From Zhongshania aquimaris (GTDB lineage Bacteria; Pseudomonadota; Gammaproteobacteria; Pseudomonadales; Spongiibacteraceae): a stretch of DNA of 64,000 nt. Below the pieces are notes generated by a model that did not search any database, was not told the DNA's origin, and saw only the letters and a list, made by a program, of their open reading frames with translations. A program made the position numbers and the translations under genes. Below, one piece after another: positions 27,469 through 36,834 of this stretch; positions within the stretch are counted from its first letter, which is position 1, and each line of letters begins with the position of its first letter. Location: the NCBI RefSeq assembly GCF_019312595.1, contig NZ_JAHWDQ010000003.1:186001-250000 (forward strand), read 5' to 3'.

Positions 27469-27671
27469 TATTTTTTTTCCTTTAAAATACAAAGTGTTAA
27501 AATCTGCACAACTCGGCTTTGCCAAAAAAACGGCGCTCTTTTTCCCGCATAGGCAAAATTCCGGCAGCCGGCATCCTCCGTATAAACCCCTATCTATCAA
27601 GCACAAAAAAACCACAACACTGGCATAGGCATTGCAAGTTTTTGGAAAACGACAAAACTTTGACGTGTTTT

Positions 27672-28388
27672 ATGGCTATGAATAAAAAAGGAAAATACAT
27701 TTATTTTTTACTAGCGAACATTCTACTGATGTTCACTAGTCAGCCGCTTTTCGCCGCCGCGAACGAGAATCACGCGCGAATCGCGGAGACGGCGCGCGCC
27801 TATATTGCAGCGCGTCACCCGTGGCAGAAAATGAAGACCAAGATAACGGTGCAAACGTTAGATCCACGAACCAAGCTCGCCCAGTGCCCGGCCAAACTTG
27901 AGGCTTTTTTATCAACTGGCGCAAAGATTAAACGCCGGACCACCGTTGGCGTGCGATGCAATGGCAACAAGCCATGGAAGATTTACTTGCCAGTGACGGT
28001 TGAGGCCTTTGCCAATGTGATGGTTGCCCGTCACCCTATTGCGCCCAACACCACTATTAGCGAGCGCGACATAAGCTGGAGCCAGCGCGATATCTCGGCG
28101 CTGGGCTATGGTTACTTACAATCACTTGGCGATCGTGGTGGCTACACTAGCAGACGCAGTATTGCCCAAGGCGCAGTGCTTACCCCAAATATGGTCACTG
28201 CCAGCAGCATCGTGAATAAAGGCCAGCGCGTACAGTTAAATAGCAACACGGGACCGGTAAGCGTCAGCATGATGGGAATTGCACTGCAAAATGGCGCCCT
28301 GGGCTCGCGAATAATGGTTAAAAACCTCAATTCGGGTAAGCAACTTGAGGGTGTGGTAGCGTCAGAAAATGTTGTATTGCTTAACTAA
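27672..28388 (+). CDS. flgA: P-ring assembly chaperone FlgA
   Basis: FlgA is the periplasmic chaperone needed for P-ring assembly. The start is placed at ATG 27672 (a second ATG is at 27678), because a signal peptide follows immediately (YIYFLLANILLMFTSQPLFA). This gives 238 residues. The SAF-type C-terminal domain is visible: VMVARHPIAPNTTISERDIS, GYTSRRSIAQGAVLTPNMV and GQRVQLNSNTGPVSVSM. The start has no clear Shine-Dalgarno sequence. It lies divergently from flgB; the cheV and cheR genes found beside it in Pseudomonas are absent here. Confidence 0.9.
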   Translation: MAMNKKGKYIYFLLANILLMFTSQPLFAAANENHARIAETARAYIAARHPWQKMKTKITVQTLDPRTKLAQCPAKLEAFLSTGAKIKRRTTVGVRCNGNKPWKIYLPVTVEAFANVMVARHPIAPNTTISERDISWSQRDISALGYGYLQSLGDRGGYTSRRSIAQGAVLTPNMVTASSIVNKGQRVQLNSNTGPVSVSMMGIALQNGALGSRIMVKNLNSGKQLEGVVASENVVLLN

Positions 28389-28412
28389 AGTTTTTGGCAC
28401 GGCTGCCGATAT
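28386..28412 (+). promoter_or_regulatory. Sigma-28 promoter for flgMN
   Basis: The plus strand reads TAAAGTTT-N11-GCCGATAT, matching the FliA consensus at every position but the last. The TAA stop codon of flgA is the first part of the -35 element. It lies about 37 bp before flgM, so the anti-sigma factor gene is under sigma-28 control, as expected. Confidence 0.85.
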
Positions 28413-28448
28413 ACGTAGCGTAAGCCTATTAAATGAGAGGATTCTGAC

Positions 28449-28751
28449 ATGGTCGACCGATTAGACGGCTCTTCACTGAGCCAGCTCCGCAAGCTAGAGG
28501 GCGGACGCACTGGCGGCAGTAAATCAGAAAGTGTAGCGCCAAATACTGCGGCAAACGTAACCAGCAATCAGCCATCTATAGCGGAAACGCCGCTAATGGA
28601 GCGCACCCGCGTGGAAGTGAATAGCAGCGACGGCATTGATCGCCAAAAAGTAGATGCCATTAAAACGGCTATTCGCAACGGCGAATTTAATATCGACGCC
28701 CAAAAAGTCGCGGAAGCCTTGGTAAATATGGAAACTCTAACAGGCGCCTAA
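28449..28751 (+). CDS. flgM: Anti-sigma-28 factor FlgM
   Basis: FlgM holds FliA inactive until it is exported through the finished hook. The 100-residue protein has the C-terminal FliA-binding region typical of FlgM (IDRQKVDAIKTAIRNGEFNI, then DAQKVAEALVNME). The start has a GAGG ribosome site. It is followed by flgN after 5 bp. Confidence 0.93.
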   Translation: MVDRLDGSSLSQLRKLEGGRTGGSKSESVAPNTAANVTSNQPSIAETPLMERTRVEVNSSDGIDRQKVDAIKTAIRNGEFNIDAQKVAEALVNMETLTGA

Positions 28752-28756
28752 TAACG

Positions 28757-29185
28757 ATGAATGAACTTAGCGATGTACTTCAACATATTCACGATAATGC
28801 CAGCGCATTAGAATCGTTGTTAATTAGCGAGGCAGCCAGCTTGAAACTAGCTAACTCCGCTGAACAAATTGAAGCCATTGCCATTCAAAAAATGGACTTA
28901 GTTCAAACACTGGATCAGCTCGCCCTGCGCCGTCGCCAGTTACTCGAAGAATCGAGTAGCGCTGCTCAGCACAGCAGTGCACCTGACTGGCAAGAGACAC
29001 TTGCCATATTGTCTCGCTGCCAAATGTTAAATAATCAGACCGGCGCAGACATCGCCGTGCAAGCTCGCTATAAACAGCGCGCCCTTGAAATTCTCGGCAG
29101 CAGCGCACACGGTGACACGCCTCTATACAGCGCCAAGGGCGCGGCACAGTATGCCGCCCCCAAACAGGCTCTGGGCAAAGCTTAG
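28757..29185 (+). CDS. flgN: Flagellar export chaperone FlgN
   Basis: FlgN is the chaperone for FlgK and FlgL. The 142-residue helical protein fits the family in size and contains the pattern AIQKMDLVQTLDQLALRRRQ and CQMLNNQTGADIAVQARYKQ, the latter being the conserved C-terminal N..G..I motif region. It forms an operon with flgM and ends the flagellar locus. Confidence 0.85.
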   Translation: MNELSDVLQHIHDNASALESLLISEAASLKLANSAEQIEAIAIQKMDLVQTLDQLALRRRQLLEESSSAAQHSSAPDWQETLAILSRCQMLNNQTGADIAVQARYKQRALEILGSSAHGDTPLYSAKGAAQYAAPKQALGKA

Positions 29186-29207
29186 CAATACCGCATTTTA
29201 CTTGGCG

Positions 29208-29810
29208 TTAATCCGCGTCGAGATCTAGCTCCATGTACAGATGATTGTCCAGAATTTTGTTATAGCTCTTATTTCTTACCCGCACTTTAAATCCCATCTG
29301 CTCATACAAGCGCAGCGCATTGCTGTTTTGCTCGGCCACATCCAAGCTGAGATAGCGGTAATGTCCACCGCGCGCTTTAGCCGCCATAAAGTTGATCATT
29401 TGCGCAGCAACGCCTTTGCCGCGACAATCCTCACGAACCGCGATATGACAAAGGTATAAACAAGCTTTACGCGGAGCCTTTACTAGCCGAAGCTCAAAAA
29501 TCAGTCCTTTGACAATACCGCGCAAACCATAGTGACGAAAAATAGCGCGCGCGTTCGCCAAAAATGTGCCGCCGTGACTGGACGCATCGAAACTAGCTAT
29601 ACTGCCAACCACATCACCTTCAAGTTCATATACATGGTGGTGGCGGTGACTAAACATTGTTGCACCGTGCGCAAACTCGGCAACCAAGAAATCGCCAATC
29701 GTCGGACCGTGCTTGCGACTGAATATATATTCAAAAGCGACTGGCCCCGATGAATATATCAGCGGGCCTGCCTGTATGCTGTCGCTACTTTGTGCTATTC
29801 GTATAGCCAT
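29208..29810 (-). CDS. GNAT family N-acetyltransferase
   Basis: A RimI-like acetyltransferase fold protein of 200 residues. The acetyl-CoA loop region is seen as IAVREDCRGKGVAAQMINFM, followed by LSLDVAEQNSNALRLYEQMG and FKVRVRN, the usual C-terminal GNAT strand order. The acceptor is unknown. It is transcribed toward flgN and stands alone. Confidence 0.85.
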   Translation of the reverse strand: MAIRIAQSSDSIQAGPLIYSSGPVAFEYIFSRKHGPTIGDFLVAEFAHGATMFSHRHHHVYELEGDVVGSIASFDASSHGGTFLANARAIFRHYGLRGIVKGLIFELRLVKAPRKACLYLCHIAVREDCRGKGVAAQMINFMAAKARGGHYRYLSLDVAEQNSNALRLYEQMGFKVRVRNKSYNKILDNHLYMELDLDAD

Positions 29811-29941
29811 AAATTGCCCCTAACCATTGCTAGTGAATCGCCGTGTTTTTAGCACAACCCCATATTCAACTACTGCTTAAAAAATACCGAACAGTGGTAT
29901 TAAAATTTTTCTAAAACCTCTATGCTCAAACAACGCTAAGG

Positions 29942-29996
29942 CAAATTTTCTAACAAATACTGCCACAGCCCTCCGGTATTCAATGTAGAAAATTTG
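29942..29996. repeat. Inverted repeat upstream of zwf
   Basis: The arms CAAATTTTCTAACA (29942-29955) and TGTAGAAAATTTG (29984-29996) are complementary except for one bulged base, separated by 28 nt. The right arm ends 30 bp before the zwf start. It may be a leader hairpin or a regulator half-site pair. It does not match the HexR consensus well. Confidence 0.45.
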
Positions 29997-30025
29997 TCAC
30001 CAGCCTCATTTTACGTATATAGAGA

Positions 30026-31492
30026 ATGGCGATGAGCAACACTCAATCTTCACAACTTATTATCTTTGGCGGTACCGGCGATCTCGCTTTGAGAAAACTG
30101 CAGCCCGCCCTATATAAACTGCAGCGCGAAGGTTTAATAGATGATGTGCGCGCCATCATCGCCCTCGGCCGTGGCGAAAGCAGCGACGAAGAATACCGCG
30201 CCGCAGTGAAAGAGAAAATGCGTGAATTTCTGCCTCCCCATTTTTGGGATGAGCAGCACTGGCAAATATTCTCTGCCAAGCTACATTTCATCAGCCTAGA
30301 CGTAAACAGCCTAAAGGATTACCACAGCTTAGCGGAGGCGATTCACAGGCACCCCGATAGCAAGGCCGTTTTCTATCTGGCGACTTCCTCCACACTATAC
30401 AACAGCATTTGTCGTAATTTACACAGCATCGGTGTAGTCAGCGCAGAATCAAGGGTCGTATTGGAAAAACCCCTTGGCAACGATCTCGCAAGTTGCACAG
30501 AGATTAATCACGAAGTCTTGCAGGTCTTCCCTGAGAGGAACATCTTTCGGATCGATCACTACTTAGGCAAAGAAACCGTTCAAAACTTACTGGTACTCCG
30601 TTTCGGCAACGCCCTCTTTGGCCCGCTCTGGAATAGCCAGTATATCGACAATATTCAAATTACCGTCGCAGAAGATATTGGTGTTGAGGGCCGCGGTGAC
30701 TTCTATGCTAAAACTGGTGCGCTGCGAGATATGGTGCAAAACCACATTCTGCAATTGCTCTGCTTAGTTGCCATGGAACCTCCCGCCAATTTGCGGGCGG
30801 ATACCATTCGCGATGAAAAGGTAAAAGTACTCCAGGCACTGCGACCGATCACCGCTGACAATGTAAAAGCTAAAACCGTGCGGGGGCAATATACTGCAGG
30901 CGCAGTCAACGCCTCTCCAGTAGCGGCATTTTTAGATGAAACAGGATTTGAAGATAGTAACAACACCGAGACATTTGTTGCCTTGCAAGCCGATGTTCAC
31001 AACTGGCGATGGGAGGGCACGCCCTTCTATCTCCGCACCGGCAAACGTTTAGCGCGGCGTTACTCAGAAATTATTGTCGAGTTAAAAAAGCATCCATTCA
31101 GCCTGTTTGAGGGAGACCCCAACGACCTGCCGAATAAATTAGTTATACGCTTACAACCAGAGGAAAACATTACCCTGTACAAGGTGAATAAAAAGCCAGG
31201 GCTCGGCAGACAATTAAAATTAGAACAGGTGGAGTTAAACCTAGACGCCGACCTACACGATGAATTACATGCACATGAAGCCTACGAACGATTGCTGTTG
31301 GATGTACTGGAAGGCGATCAAACACTGTTTATGCGACGCGATGAAGTCGAAGCCTGCTGGGCCTGGGTAGACAGTATTATTGATGCTTGGCACAACGCCG
31401 GTATAAAAACCAAGCCTTACTCGGCAGGAACGATGGGGCCAAATGCGTCCCTCGCCCTGCCTGAAAAATATGGTAGGAGCTGGCATGAATAA
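30026..31492 (+). CDS. zwf: Glucose-6-phosphate 1-dehydrogenase
   Basis: Zwf oxidises glucose-6-phosphate to 6-phosphogluconolactone with NAD(P)+, feeding the Entner-Doudoroff and pentose phosphate routes. The 488-residue protein has the nucleotide-binding FGGTGDLALRKLQPALYKL at the N-terminus. It has the active-site motif RIDHYLGKETVQNLLVLRFG and the PFYLRTGKRL stretch. ATG at 30026 is used; ATG at 30032 is equally possible. It is the first gene of zwf-pgl-edd. Confidence 0.97.
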   Translation: MAMSNTQSSQLIIFGGTGDLALRKLQPALYKLQREGLIDDVRAIIALGRGESSDEEYRAAVKEKMREFLPPHFWDEQHWQIFSAKLHFISLDVNSLKDYHSLAEAIHRHPDSKAVFYLATSSTLYNSICRNLHSIGVVSAESRVVLEKPLGNDLASCTEINHEVLQVFPERNIFRIDHYLGKETVQNLLVLRFGNALFGPLWNSQYIDNIQITVAEDIGVEGRGDFYAKTGALRDMVQNHILQLLCLVAMEPPANLRADTIRDEKVKVLQALRPITADNVKAKTVRGQYTAGAVNASPVAAFLDETGFEDSNNTETFVALQADVHNWRWEGTPFYLRTGKRLARRYSEIIVELKKHPFSLFEGDPNDLPNKLVIRLQPEENITLYKVNKKPGLGRQLKLEQVELNLDADLHDELHAHEAYERLLLDVLEGDQTLFMRRDEVEACWAWVDSIIDAWHNAGIKTKPYSAGTMGPNASLALPEKYGRSWHE

Positions 31493-32177
31493 AAAACCAA
31501 AATTAATTTTGCTGCCAAATCGCGAAGAAATGGACCAGCTACTTAGCCGCGATATTGCCAATACGCTGCGCACTGCCATACACAATCACGGGCATGCGAG
31601 CTTGGCGGTATCGGGTGGGTCAACACCGAAAAATATGCTGAGCCTACTAGGTAAAGAGGAGCTAGATTGGTCAGCCGTACACGCATTGCTAGTGGACGAA
31701 CGCTGGGTAGCTCTTGACCACAGCAATAGCAATGACGCCATGTTGCGGAGTACGCTGCTAAAGGAAGCCACTGCGTGTCATTATCTTCCATTGAAGAACG
31801 AGGCCGATAACGCGGTTGATGGCCAGTTTATTCTTGAAGAACAACTCGATGAATTAAATTGGCCGCTAAGCATTGTGCACCTTGGTATGGGTGACGACGG
31901 CCACACCGCCTCATGGTTTCACGATGCCCCCGAATATCAACAGCTGTGCTCAGCGCACACCCAGCATTGCTTTGCCGTGCATCCTGGCGCCGCGCCCTAC
32001 CCCAGAATTACGTTATCTCCGTCAGCGGTCTTTAACAGCGAAAAAATAGTTATACACATTAGCGGCAAAGCCAAGCGCGATGTTCTTGAAGAAGCCTTGG
32101 CTCAAAACGCCGATTATCCAATTTCTATGGTCTTGCACCAGCAGCAAGTGCCAGTCGATATTTACTGGGCCCCATAA
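31485..32177 (+). CDS. pgl: 6-phosphogluconolactonase
   Basis: Pgl (DevB type) hydrolyses 6-phosphogluconolactone to 6-phosphogluconate. The start is ATG 31485 with GGAG in front, overlapping the end of zwf by 8 bases; the frame is open to 31443 but that would overlap zwf deeply. The 230-residue protein shows the family motifs LAVSGGSTPKNML, VDERWV and HLGMGDDGHTASWF. It is translationally coupled to zwf on one side and to edd on the other. Confidence 0.93.
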   Translation: MNKKPKLILLPNREEMDQLLSRDIANTLRTAIHNHGHASLAVSGGSTPKNMLSLLGKEELDWSAVHALLVDERWVALDHSNSNDAMLRSTLLKEATACHYLPLKNEADNAVDGQFILEEQLDELNWPLSIVHLGMGDDGHTASWFHDAPEYQQLCSAHTQHCFAVHPGAAPYPRITLSPSAVFNSEKIVIHISGKAKRDVLEEALAQNADYPISMVLHQQQVPVDIYWAP

Positions 32178-34012
32178 TGACATCTACCAAGCAAATACCC
32201 TTACATCCGATTGTTGCTAAGGTTACCGAGCGTATTCGCCTGCGCAGTGTCGCTAGCCGCAAAGCCTATCTAGATAAATGCCAAAGCATGCGCCGCAAGG
32301 GGACGCAGCGCGGACAGCTCTCATGCAGCAATTTAGCACATGGCTTTGCTGCCTGTAGCCAAGACGATAAACAGCGTATCCGCCTTGAAGAGGCTGCTAA
32401 TATCGGCATTGTCAGCGCCTACAACGATATGCTGTCGGCCCATAAACCACTGGAAAACTACCCAGACATTATCCGCAAAGCGGTTACCGAGCTCGGCTGC
32501 ACCGCGCAATTTGCGGGCGGCACACCGGCGATGTGTGACGGCGTCACCCAAGGTGCTGAGGGTATGGAATTAAGTCTGTTTAGTCGCGACACAATCGCAA
32601 TGAGTACCGCCATCGCGCTGACCCACAATATGTTTGATGGCGTCCTTTGCTTAGGTGTATGTGACAAAATTGTCCCAGGGTTATTAATGGGCGCCCTCAG
32701 TTTTGGTCATTTACCACTGATAATGGTACCTGCAGGCCCAATGTCCACGGGACTAAGCAATGACGACAAAGCCAACATTCGACAACTGTATGCCGAAGGC
32801 AAAGTGGGCCGTGAAGAATTATTAGAGGCTGAGGCCAGCGCCTACCATGGAGAGGGGACGTGCACGTTTTACGGTACGGCAAATAGTAATCAAATGCTGA
32901 TGGAAGCCATGGGACTGCATGTGCCAGGCACGGCGTTTGTCCCGCCCAATGGTGCTTTAAGACAAGAACTTACCCGCGCTGCCGCCCAACAAGTATGCAA
33001 AATCACCGCCTTAACACCGAATTACACGCCCCTATGCGACGTTGTCGATGAACGGAGTTTGGTGAACGCTATCGTCACATTATTAGCCACAGGGGGCTCA
33101 ACCAATCACAGTATTCACTGGATCGCGATTGCAAGGGCAGCCGGCATCATTATCGACTGGCAGGATTATGCCGAGCTGTCTGATGCCACTCCCCTACTGT
33201 GTCGAATTTATCCAAACGGCAAAGCCGACGTGAATCATTTTCACGCCGCCGGCGGCACGGGATATGTGATCGCAGAATTAATTGCTGCTGGCCTGCTACA
33301 TGCCGACGTCAACACGGTGTGGGGTAAGGGCTTACAATGTTATAGCCAAGCACCAAGCCTAAACGGCGGCGCAATTAACTGGCAAGAAAGCCCAACCGCC
33401 AGTGCTGATTTAGACGTTCTGCGCCCAGCCAATAAACCCTTTGATCCACACGGTGGGATGAAATTACTGACGGGCAAACTTGGCCGAAGTATTATCAAAG
33501 TGTCAGCTGTAAAGCCTGAACATCGATATATTGAGGCCCCCGCCCTGGTATTTGAGAATCAAGAAGATTTAAAACTCGCCTTTGATAAGGGTGAGCTAGA
33601 GCGAGATTTTGTTGCTGTAGTGCGTTTCCAAGGGCCTAAGGCCAACGGAATGCCAGAGCTACACAAACTGACACCTTACCTTGGCATTTTGCAGGAGCGC
33701 GGATTTAAAGTGGCTCTGGTCACAGATGGTCGTATGTCTGGCGCCTCGGGTAAAATTCCGGCAGCGATCCACCTCTACCCTGAAGCCTTAGCTGGTGGCC
33801 CAATCGCAAAAATTCAAAATGGCGACATGCTTATTCTAGATGCGGAAAAAGAGACACTAGAGATATTACTGTCAGTAGAAGAATTGTCGCAACGCGAGGC
33901 GGCTGACTTTCACCCAGCACCGGCAAGTGACAATTACGGCCGCGACCTTTTCGCCGGACTGCGCGCCAATGTCGGCACAGCAGAGGAAGGTGCTGCCACC
34001 TTCCTAAATTGA
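32177..34012 (+). CDS. edd: Phosphogluconate dehydratase
   Basis: Edd converts 6-phosphogluconate to 2-keto-3-deoxy-6-phosphogluconate using a 4Fe-4S cluster. The 611-residue protein is full length with the IlvD/Edd motifs [29 protein letters not shown] and [20 protein letters not shown]. The start codon overlaps the pgl stop (TAATG). Together with zwf, pgl and eda, the Entner-Doudoroff pathway is complete in the window. Confidence 0.97.
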   Translation: MTSTKQIPLHPIVAKVTERIRLRSVASRKAYLDKCQSMRRKGTQRGQLSCSNLAHGFAACSQDDKQRIRLEEAANIGIVSAYNDMLSAHKPLENYPDIIRKAVTELGCTAQFAGGTPAMCDGVTQGAEGMELSLFSRDTIAMSTAIALTHNMFDGVLCLGVCDKIVPGLLMGALSFGHLPLIMVPAGPMSTGLSNDDKANIRQLYAEGKVGREELLEAEASAYHGEGTCTFYGTANSNQMLMEAMGLHVPGTAFVPPNGALRQELTRAAAQQVCKITALTPNYTPLCDVVDERSLVNAIVTLLATGGSTNHSIHWIAIARAAGIIIDWQDYAELSDATPLLCRIYPNGKADVNHFHAAGGTGYVIAELIAAGLLHADVNTVWGKGLQCYSQAPSLNGGAINWQESPTASADLDVLRPANKPFDPHGGMKLLTGKLGRSIIKVSAVKPEHRYIEAPALVFENQEDLKLAFDKGELERDFVAVVRFQGPKANGMPELHKLTPYLGILQERGFKVALVTDGRMSGASGKIPAAIHLYPEALAGGPIAKIQNGDMLILDAEKETLEILLSVEELSQREAADFHPAPASDNYGRDLFAGLRANVGTAEEGAATFLN

Positions 34013-34016
34013 CCTA

Positions 34017-34637
34017 CTAGCTTGCATAAAGATCTTTAAGCATCGCCAAGAATCCGGCGAGGTCTTTATTCAAGGCGTCTTCGCTGGGAACAATCCAGCT
34101 GCCACCAACACAGGCCACCGACTCTAAAGCCAAATACTCCTGATAATTGGATGGAGAAATACCGCCAGTTGGACAAAAAGTAACATCAGGAAAAGGCGCC
34201 GACAAAGCTTTTATTAGTGCCACACCGCCAATGGCAGCCGCGGGAAAGCACTTAAACACCCTATGTTCTTCATTCATAGCGGCCATTAATTCGCTGGCTG
34301 TCGCAATACCGGGAATGTAAGGGGTAAGGGTTTTTCTCGCTAAAATTGATAACTCAGCGGAAAACCCAGGGCTAATGACAAAATCCGCTTCATCAGCTGC
34401 GCGCAACATTTGCCGCCGATTCACCACTGTTCCCACGCCAATTTTGGCGAAGGGCATGATGTCTTTAAATATTTTCACCATTTGCCACGCCTGAGGGTGG
34501 CGCAAGGTAACTTCTACTGTAGGCACTTTCGCTTCGGCAAACAGTTCAGCGCAGGCCTGTGCGTGATCCAAGTTTTGGAAGTGCGCGACCGGCATGACCG
34601 GCGCGGCGCGATGTAGAATTCTCAATGCGTCGTTCAT
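34017..34637 (-). CDS. eda: KDPG aldolase
   Basis: Eda cleaves 2-keto-3-deoxy-6-phosphogluconate to pyruvate and glyceraldehyde-3-phosphate. The 206-residue protein has the Schiff-base lysine region HRVFKCFPAAAIGG and the GVGTVVNRRQM and FCPTGGIS segments. Unlike in many relatives, it is convergent with edd, with only 4 bp between the stop codons, so it has a separate promoter and may be affected by overlapping transcription. Confidence 0.95.
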   Translation of the reverse strand: MNDALRILHRAAPVMPVAHFQNLDHAQACAELFAEAKVPTVEVTLRHPQAWQMVKIFKDIMPFAKIGVGTVVNRRQMLRAADEADFVISPGFSAELSILARKTLTPYIPGIATASELMAAMNEEHRVFKCFPAAAIGGVALIKALSAPFPDVTFCPTGGISPSNYQEYLALESVACVGGSWIVPSEDALNKDLAGFLAMLKDLYAS

Positions 34638-34756
34638 AAGCTACTCCTGATGAGCGCTTCCACTCTTAATTTATAATTCCTGAAAGTAGGCAGCACTGGT
34701 TTATTACTCGCCCCACTCTACACGGCACTAGGTGCAATTTTCAAAGAAATTGAGAC

Positions 34757-35908
34757 TTAATCGAGGGTGCGTTTGTAGCGAAGCATGGCGATAAATACCA
34801 CCACAACCATAAATGCTGCAATTGCGGCTAAATCGATTCTCAAATCATTAAACTGCGCGCCTTTTAACATAATGCCCCGCACTACCCGCAAAAAATGCGT
34901 TAAGGGCAGCACCTCTCCAATCACCTGCGCCCACATGGGCATACCGCGAAATGGGAACATAAAACCCGACAACAGCATCGATGGCAAAAAGAAAAACACC
35001 GTTAATTGCATAGCCTGAATTTGCGTTTTTGCAATGGTTGAAAAAGTAAAACCGAGTGCCAAATTGGCAACAATAAACAGCGCCACACTCACTAACAACA
35101 GACTGATACTACCTACGAACGGAACCGCAAATAGCCAATGTGCCACTAATAACACTATGACTGTCTGCACTGCGCCGACACCTAAGAAAGGTAGGATTTT
35201 ACCAACCATCACTTCAAACGGTGATCCCGGCATAGCGAGGAGGTTTTCCATGGTACCGCGCTCGGTTTCCCGCGTCATGGCCACACCGGTAATCATCACC
35301 AAGGTCATTGTTAAAATAACGCCGAGCAAACCGGGGACAATATTGTATTGGGTGATACCCTCGGGGTTGTATCTCGGGTGAAGCACTAAATCAACGGATC
35401 CAAGCTCCGACTTTAAATAGGATAGCGCCCCAGTAAAATCCTTGATTAGCGCTCTATTTACGATGGTATTCATGCGAGCAAGGGCGTTTGACGCAGCAAC
35501 CGGATCACTTGCATCGGCCGCGACCAGCAACTGAGGTCGTTCTCCGCGGATAAGCCGCTCGGTAAATCCGCTGGGAATTTCGATGACAAATACCACCTCA
35601 CCGCTGGCAAGTAAATGCTCCCCGTCTCTCGCATCGGATATATTGGTACTTACATCGAAATATTCAGAATTAACTAAACCCGCAATAAGGCTGCGCACTT
35701 GTGGTGTAAATTCTTCAGCGTGCACCGCGGTAGGCAAGTGTTTTGGATCCGTATTTATCGCATAACCAAATAGCACCAGCTCCAAAATTGGAATTGCTAA
35801 CATCACCGCAAATGTCAGTCGATCACGCCGCATCTGGATAAGTTCTTTTATAAACACGGCATTTATTCTAGCGAAATTTAGGCTTTTACGATGTCGCTTA
35901 CTGTTCAT
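34757..35908 (-). CDS. ABC transporter permease (ABC-2 type)
   Basis: This inner-membrane permease belongs to an export ABC system of the YhhJ/YbhSR kind. The 383-residue protein has one N-terminal span (VMLAIPILELVLFGYAI), a long periplasmic segment of about 120 residues, and five C-terminal spans. The ABC-2 signature is in the region MTRETERGTMENLLAMPGSP. Its start overlaps the ATPase gene by 4 bases. With only one permease gene present, the transporter is probably a homodimer. Confidence 0.9.
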   Translation of the reverse strand: MNSKRHRKSLNFARINAVFIKELIQMRRDRLTFAVMLAIPILELVLFGYAINTDPKHLPTAVHAEEFTPQVRSLIAGLVNSEYFDVSTNISDARDGEHLLASGEVVFVIEIPSGFTERLIRGERPQLLVAADASDPVAASNALARMNTIVNRALIKDFTGALSYLKSELGSVDLVLHPRYNPEGITQYNIVPGLLGVILTMTLVMITGVAMTRETERGTMENLLAMPGSPFEVMVGKILPFLGVGAVQTVIVLLVAHWLFAVPFVGSISLLLVSVALFIVANLALGFTFSTIAKTQIQAMQLTVFFFLPSMLLSGFMFPFRGMPMWAQVIGEVLPLTHFLRVVRGIMLKGAQFNDLRIDLAAIAAFMVVVVFIAMLRYKRTLD

Positions 35909-36834
35909 GTGTGACTCCGCCGATCAGCGCCGGTCTGCTCCATCAAGGCAATAAATACATCTTCTAAGCTCGGACGAATTTCCTGCCAGTGATAGCCATC
36001 CATCGCGACAGAATTCACCGCCCGCTCCAGCAGCGATCGATCGTGCCCGCAAATATGTAAACCGGCGGCAAAATAGGCGGCATACTCAACCCCTGGCAAT
36101 TTTTTAATTCGCGGTTCTAAAGCCCTTACACCCACCCCCTCAGCACGGAAACTGATCAGACCAGATTGATCGATAATGTCGGGCACGGTGCCTTCGGTAA
36201 TTAAGTTGCCATGGGCAAGATACACAATGTGATCACAGCGCTCCGCCTCATCCATATAGTGCGTAGACACCAATACTGTCATACCGTTATTTGACAGCCG
36301 GTGAATTTGATCCCAAAAATCGCGGCGGGCCTGAGGGTCTACACCAGCTGTAGGCTCATCTAAAAGAAGTAATTCTGGTTTATGCATCGTAACTGCAGCC
36401 AAGGCCAAACGCTGCTTCCAACCACCAGACAAGGCGTCTGCCAATTGATGCTGGCGATGCGCTAAACCCAAAACCTCTAATGTATCGTTAACAGAGCGAC
36501 GACGATTTTTAAGCTCGTAAATTCTGGCCACGAACTCAAGATTTTCGCGCACAGTTAACTCGTTCCAAAACGAGAATCTCTGCGTCATATACCCAGTGTG
36601 GCGACGAATTAACTCGGCGTCTTTGCGCAAATCAAGCCCTAGACAGTTCCCCTCCCCCTCGGTCGCCTTGAGGAGTCCGCAAAGCATTCTTATGGTGGTG
36701 GTTTTACCTGAACCATTCGGGCCAAGAAATCCCCAGACTTGTCCTTTAGGCAGATGTAAATCTACTTTGTTTACCGCTATTTTATTGCCAAAGTGCTTAC
36801 TCAAACCGCTCACATCGATAGCCAGCTCAGTCAT
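35905..36834 (-). CDS. ABC transporter ATP-binding protein
   Basis: The ATPase of the export system. ATG at 36834 gives 309 residues beginning MTELAIDVSGLSKHFG; the longer frame reads through the end of the HlyD gene and is rejected. Walker A GPNGSGKTT is at 38-46. The signature LSGGWKQRLAL and Walker B LLLLDEPTAGVD are intact, followed by a C-terminal extension of about 90 residues typical of drug-export ATPases. It overlaps the HlyD gene by 8 bases. Confidence 0.95.
   Translation of the reverse strand: MTELAIDVSGLSKHFGNKIAVNKVDLHLPKGQVWGFLGPNGSGKTTTIRMLCGLLKATEGEGNCLGLDLRKDAELIRRHTGYMTQRFSFWNELTVRENLEFVARIYELKNRRRSVNDTLEVLGLAHRQHQLADALSGGWKQRLALAAVTMHKPELLLLDEPTAGVDPQARRDFWDQIHRLSNNGMTVLVSTHYMDEAERCDHIVYLAHGNLITEGTVPDIIDQSGLISFRAEGVGVRALEPRIKKLPGVEYAAYFAAGLHICGHDRSLLERAVNSVAMDGYHWQEIRPSLEDVFIALMEQTGADRRSHT

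Larger units (their letters stand above)
27355..27671. other. flgB-flgA divergent intergenic region
   Basis: This 317-bp region holds two facing promoters, sigma-54 for flgB and sigma-28 for flgA. The rest, toward flgA, is AT-rich with no recognisable ribosome site or gene. The flgA frame stays open back to 27519, but those 51 codons look non-coding. Confidence 0.6.

Noticed and set aside
29984-29998. TGTAGAAAATTTGTC before zwf as a HexR operator.
   Set aside because: Symmetry is poor compared with the TGTAAT-type HexR palindrome. It is better described as one arm of a longer inverted repeat.
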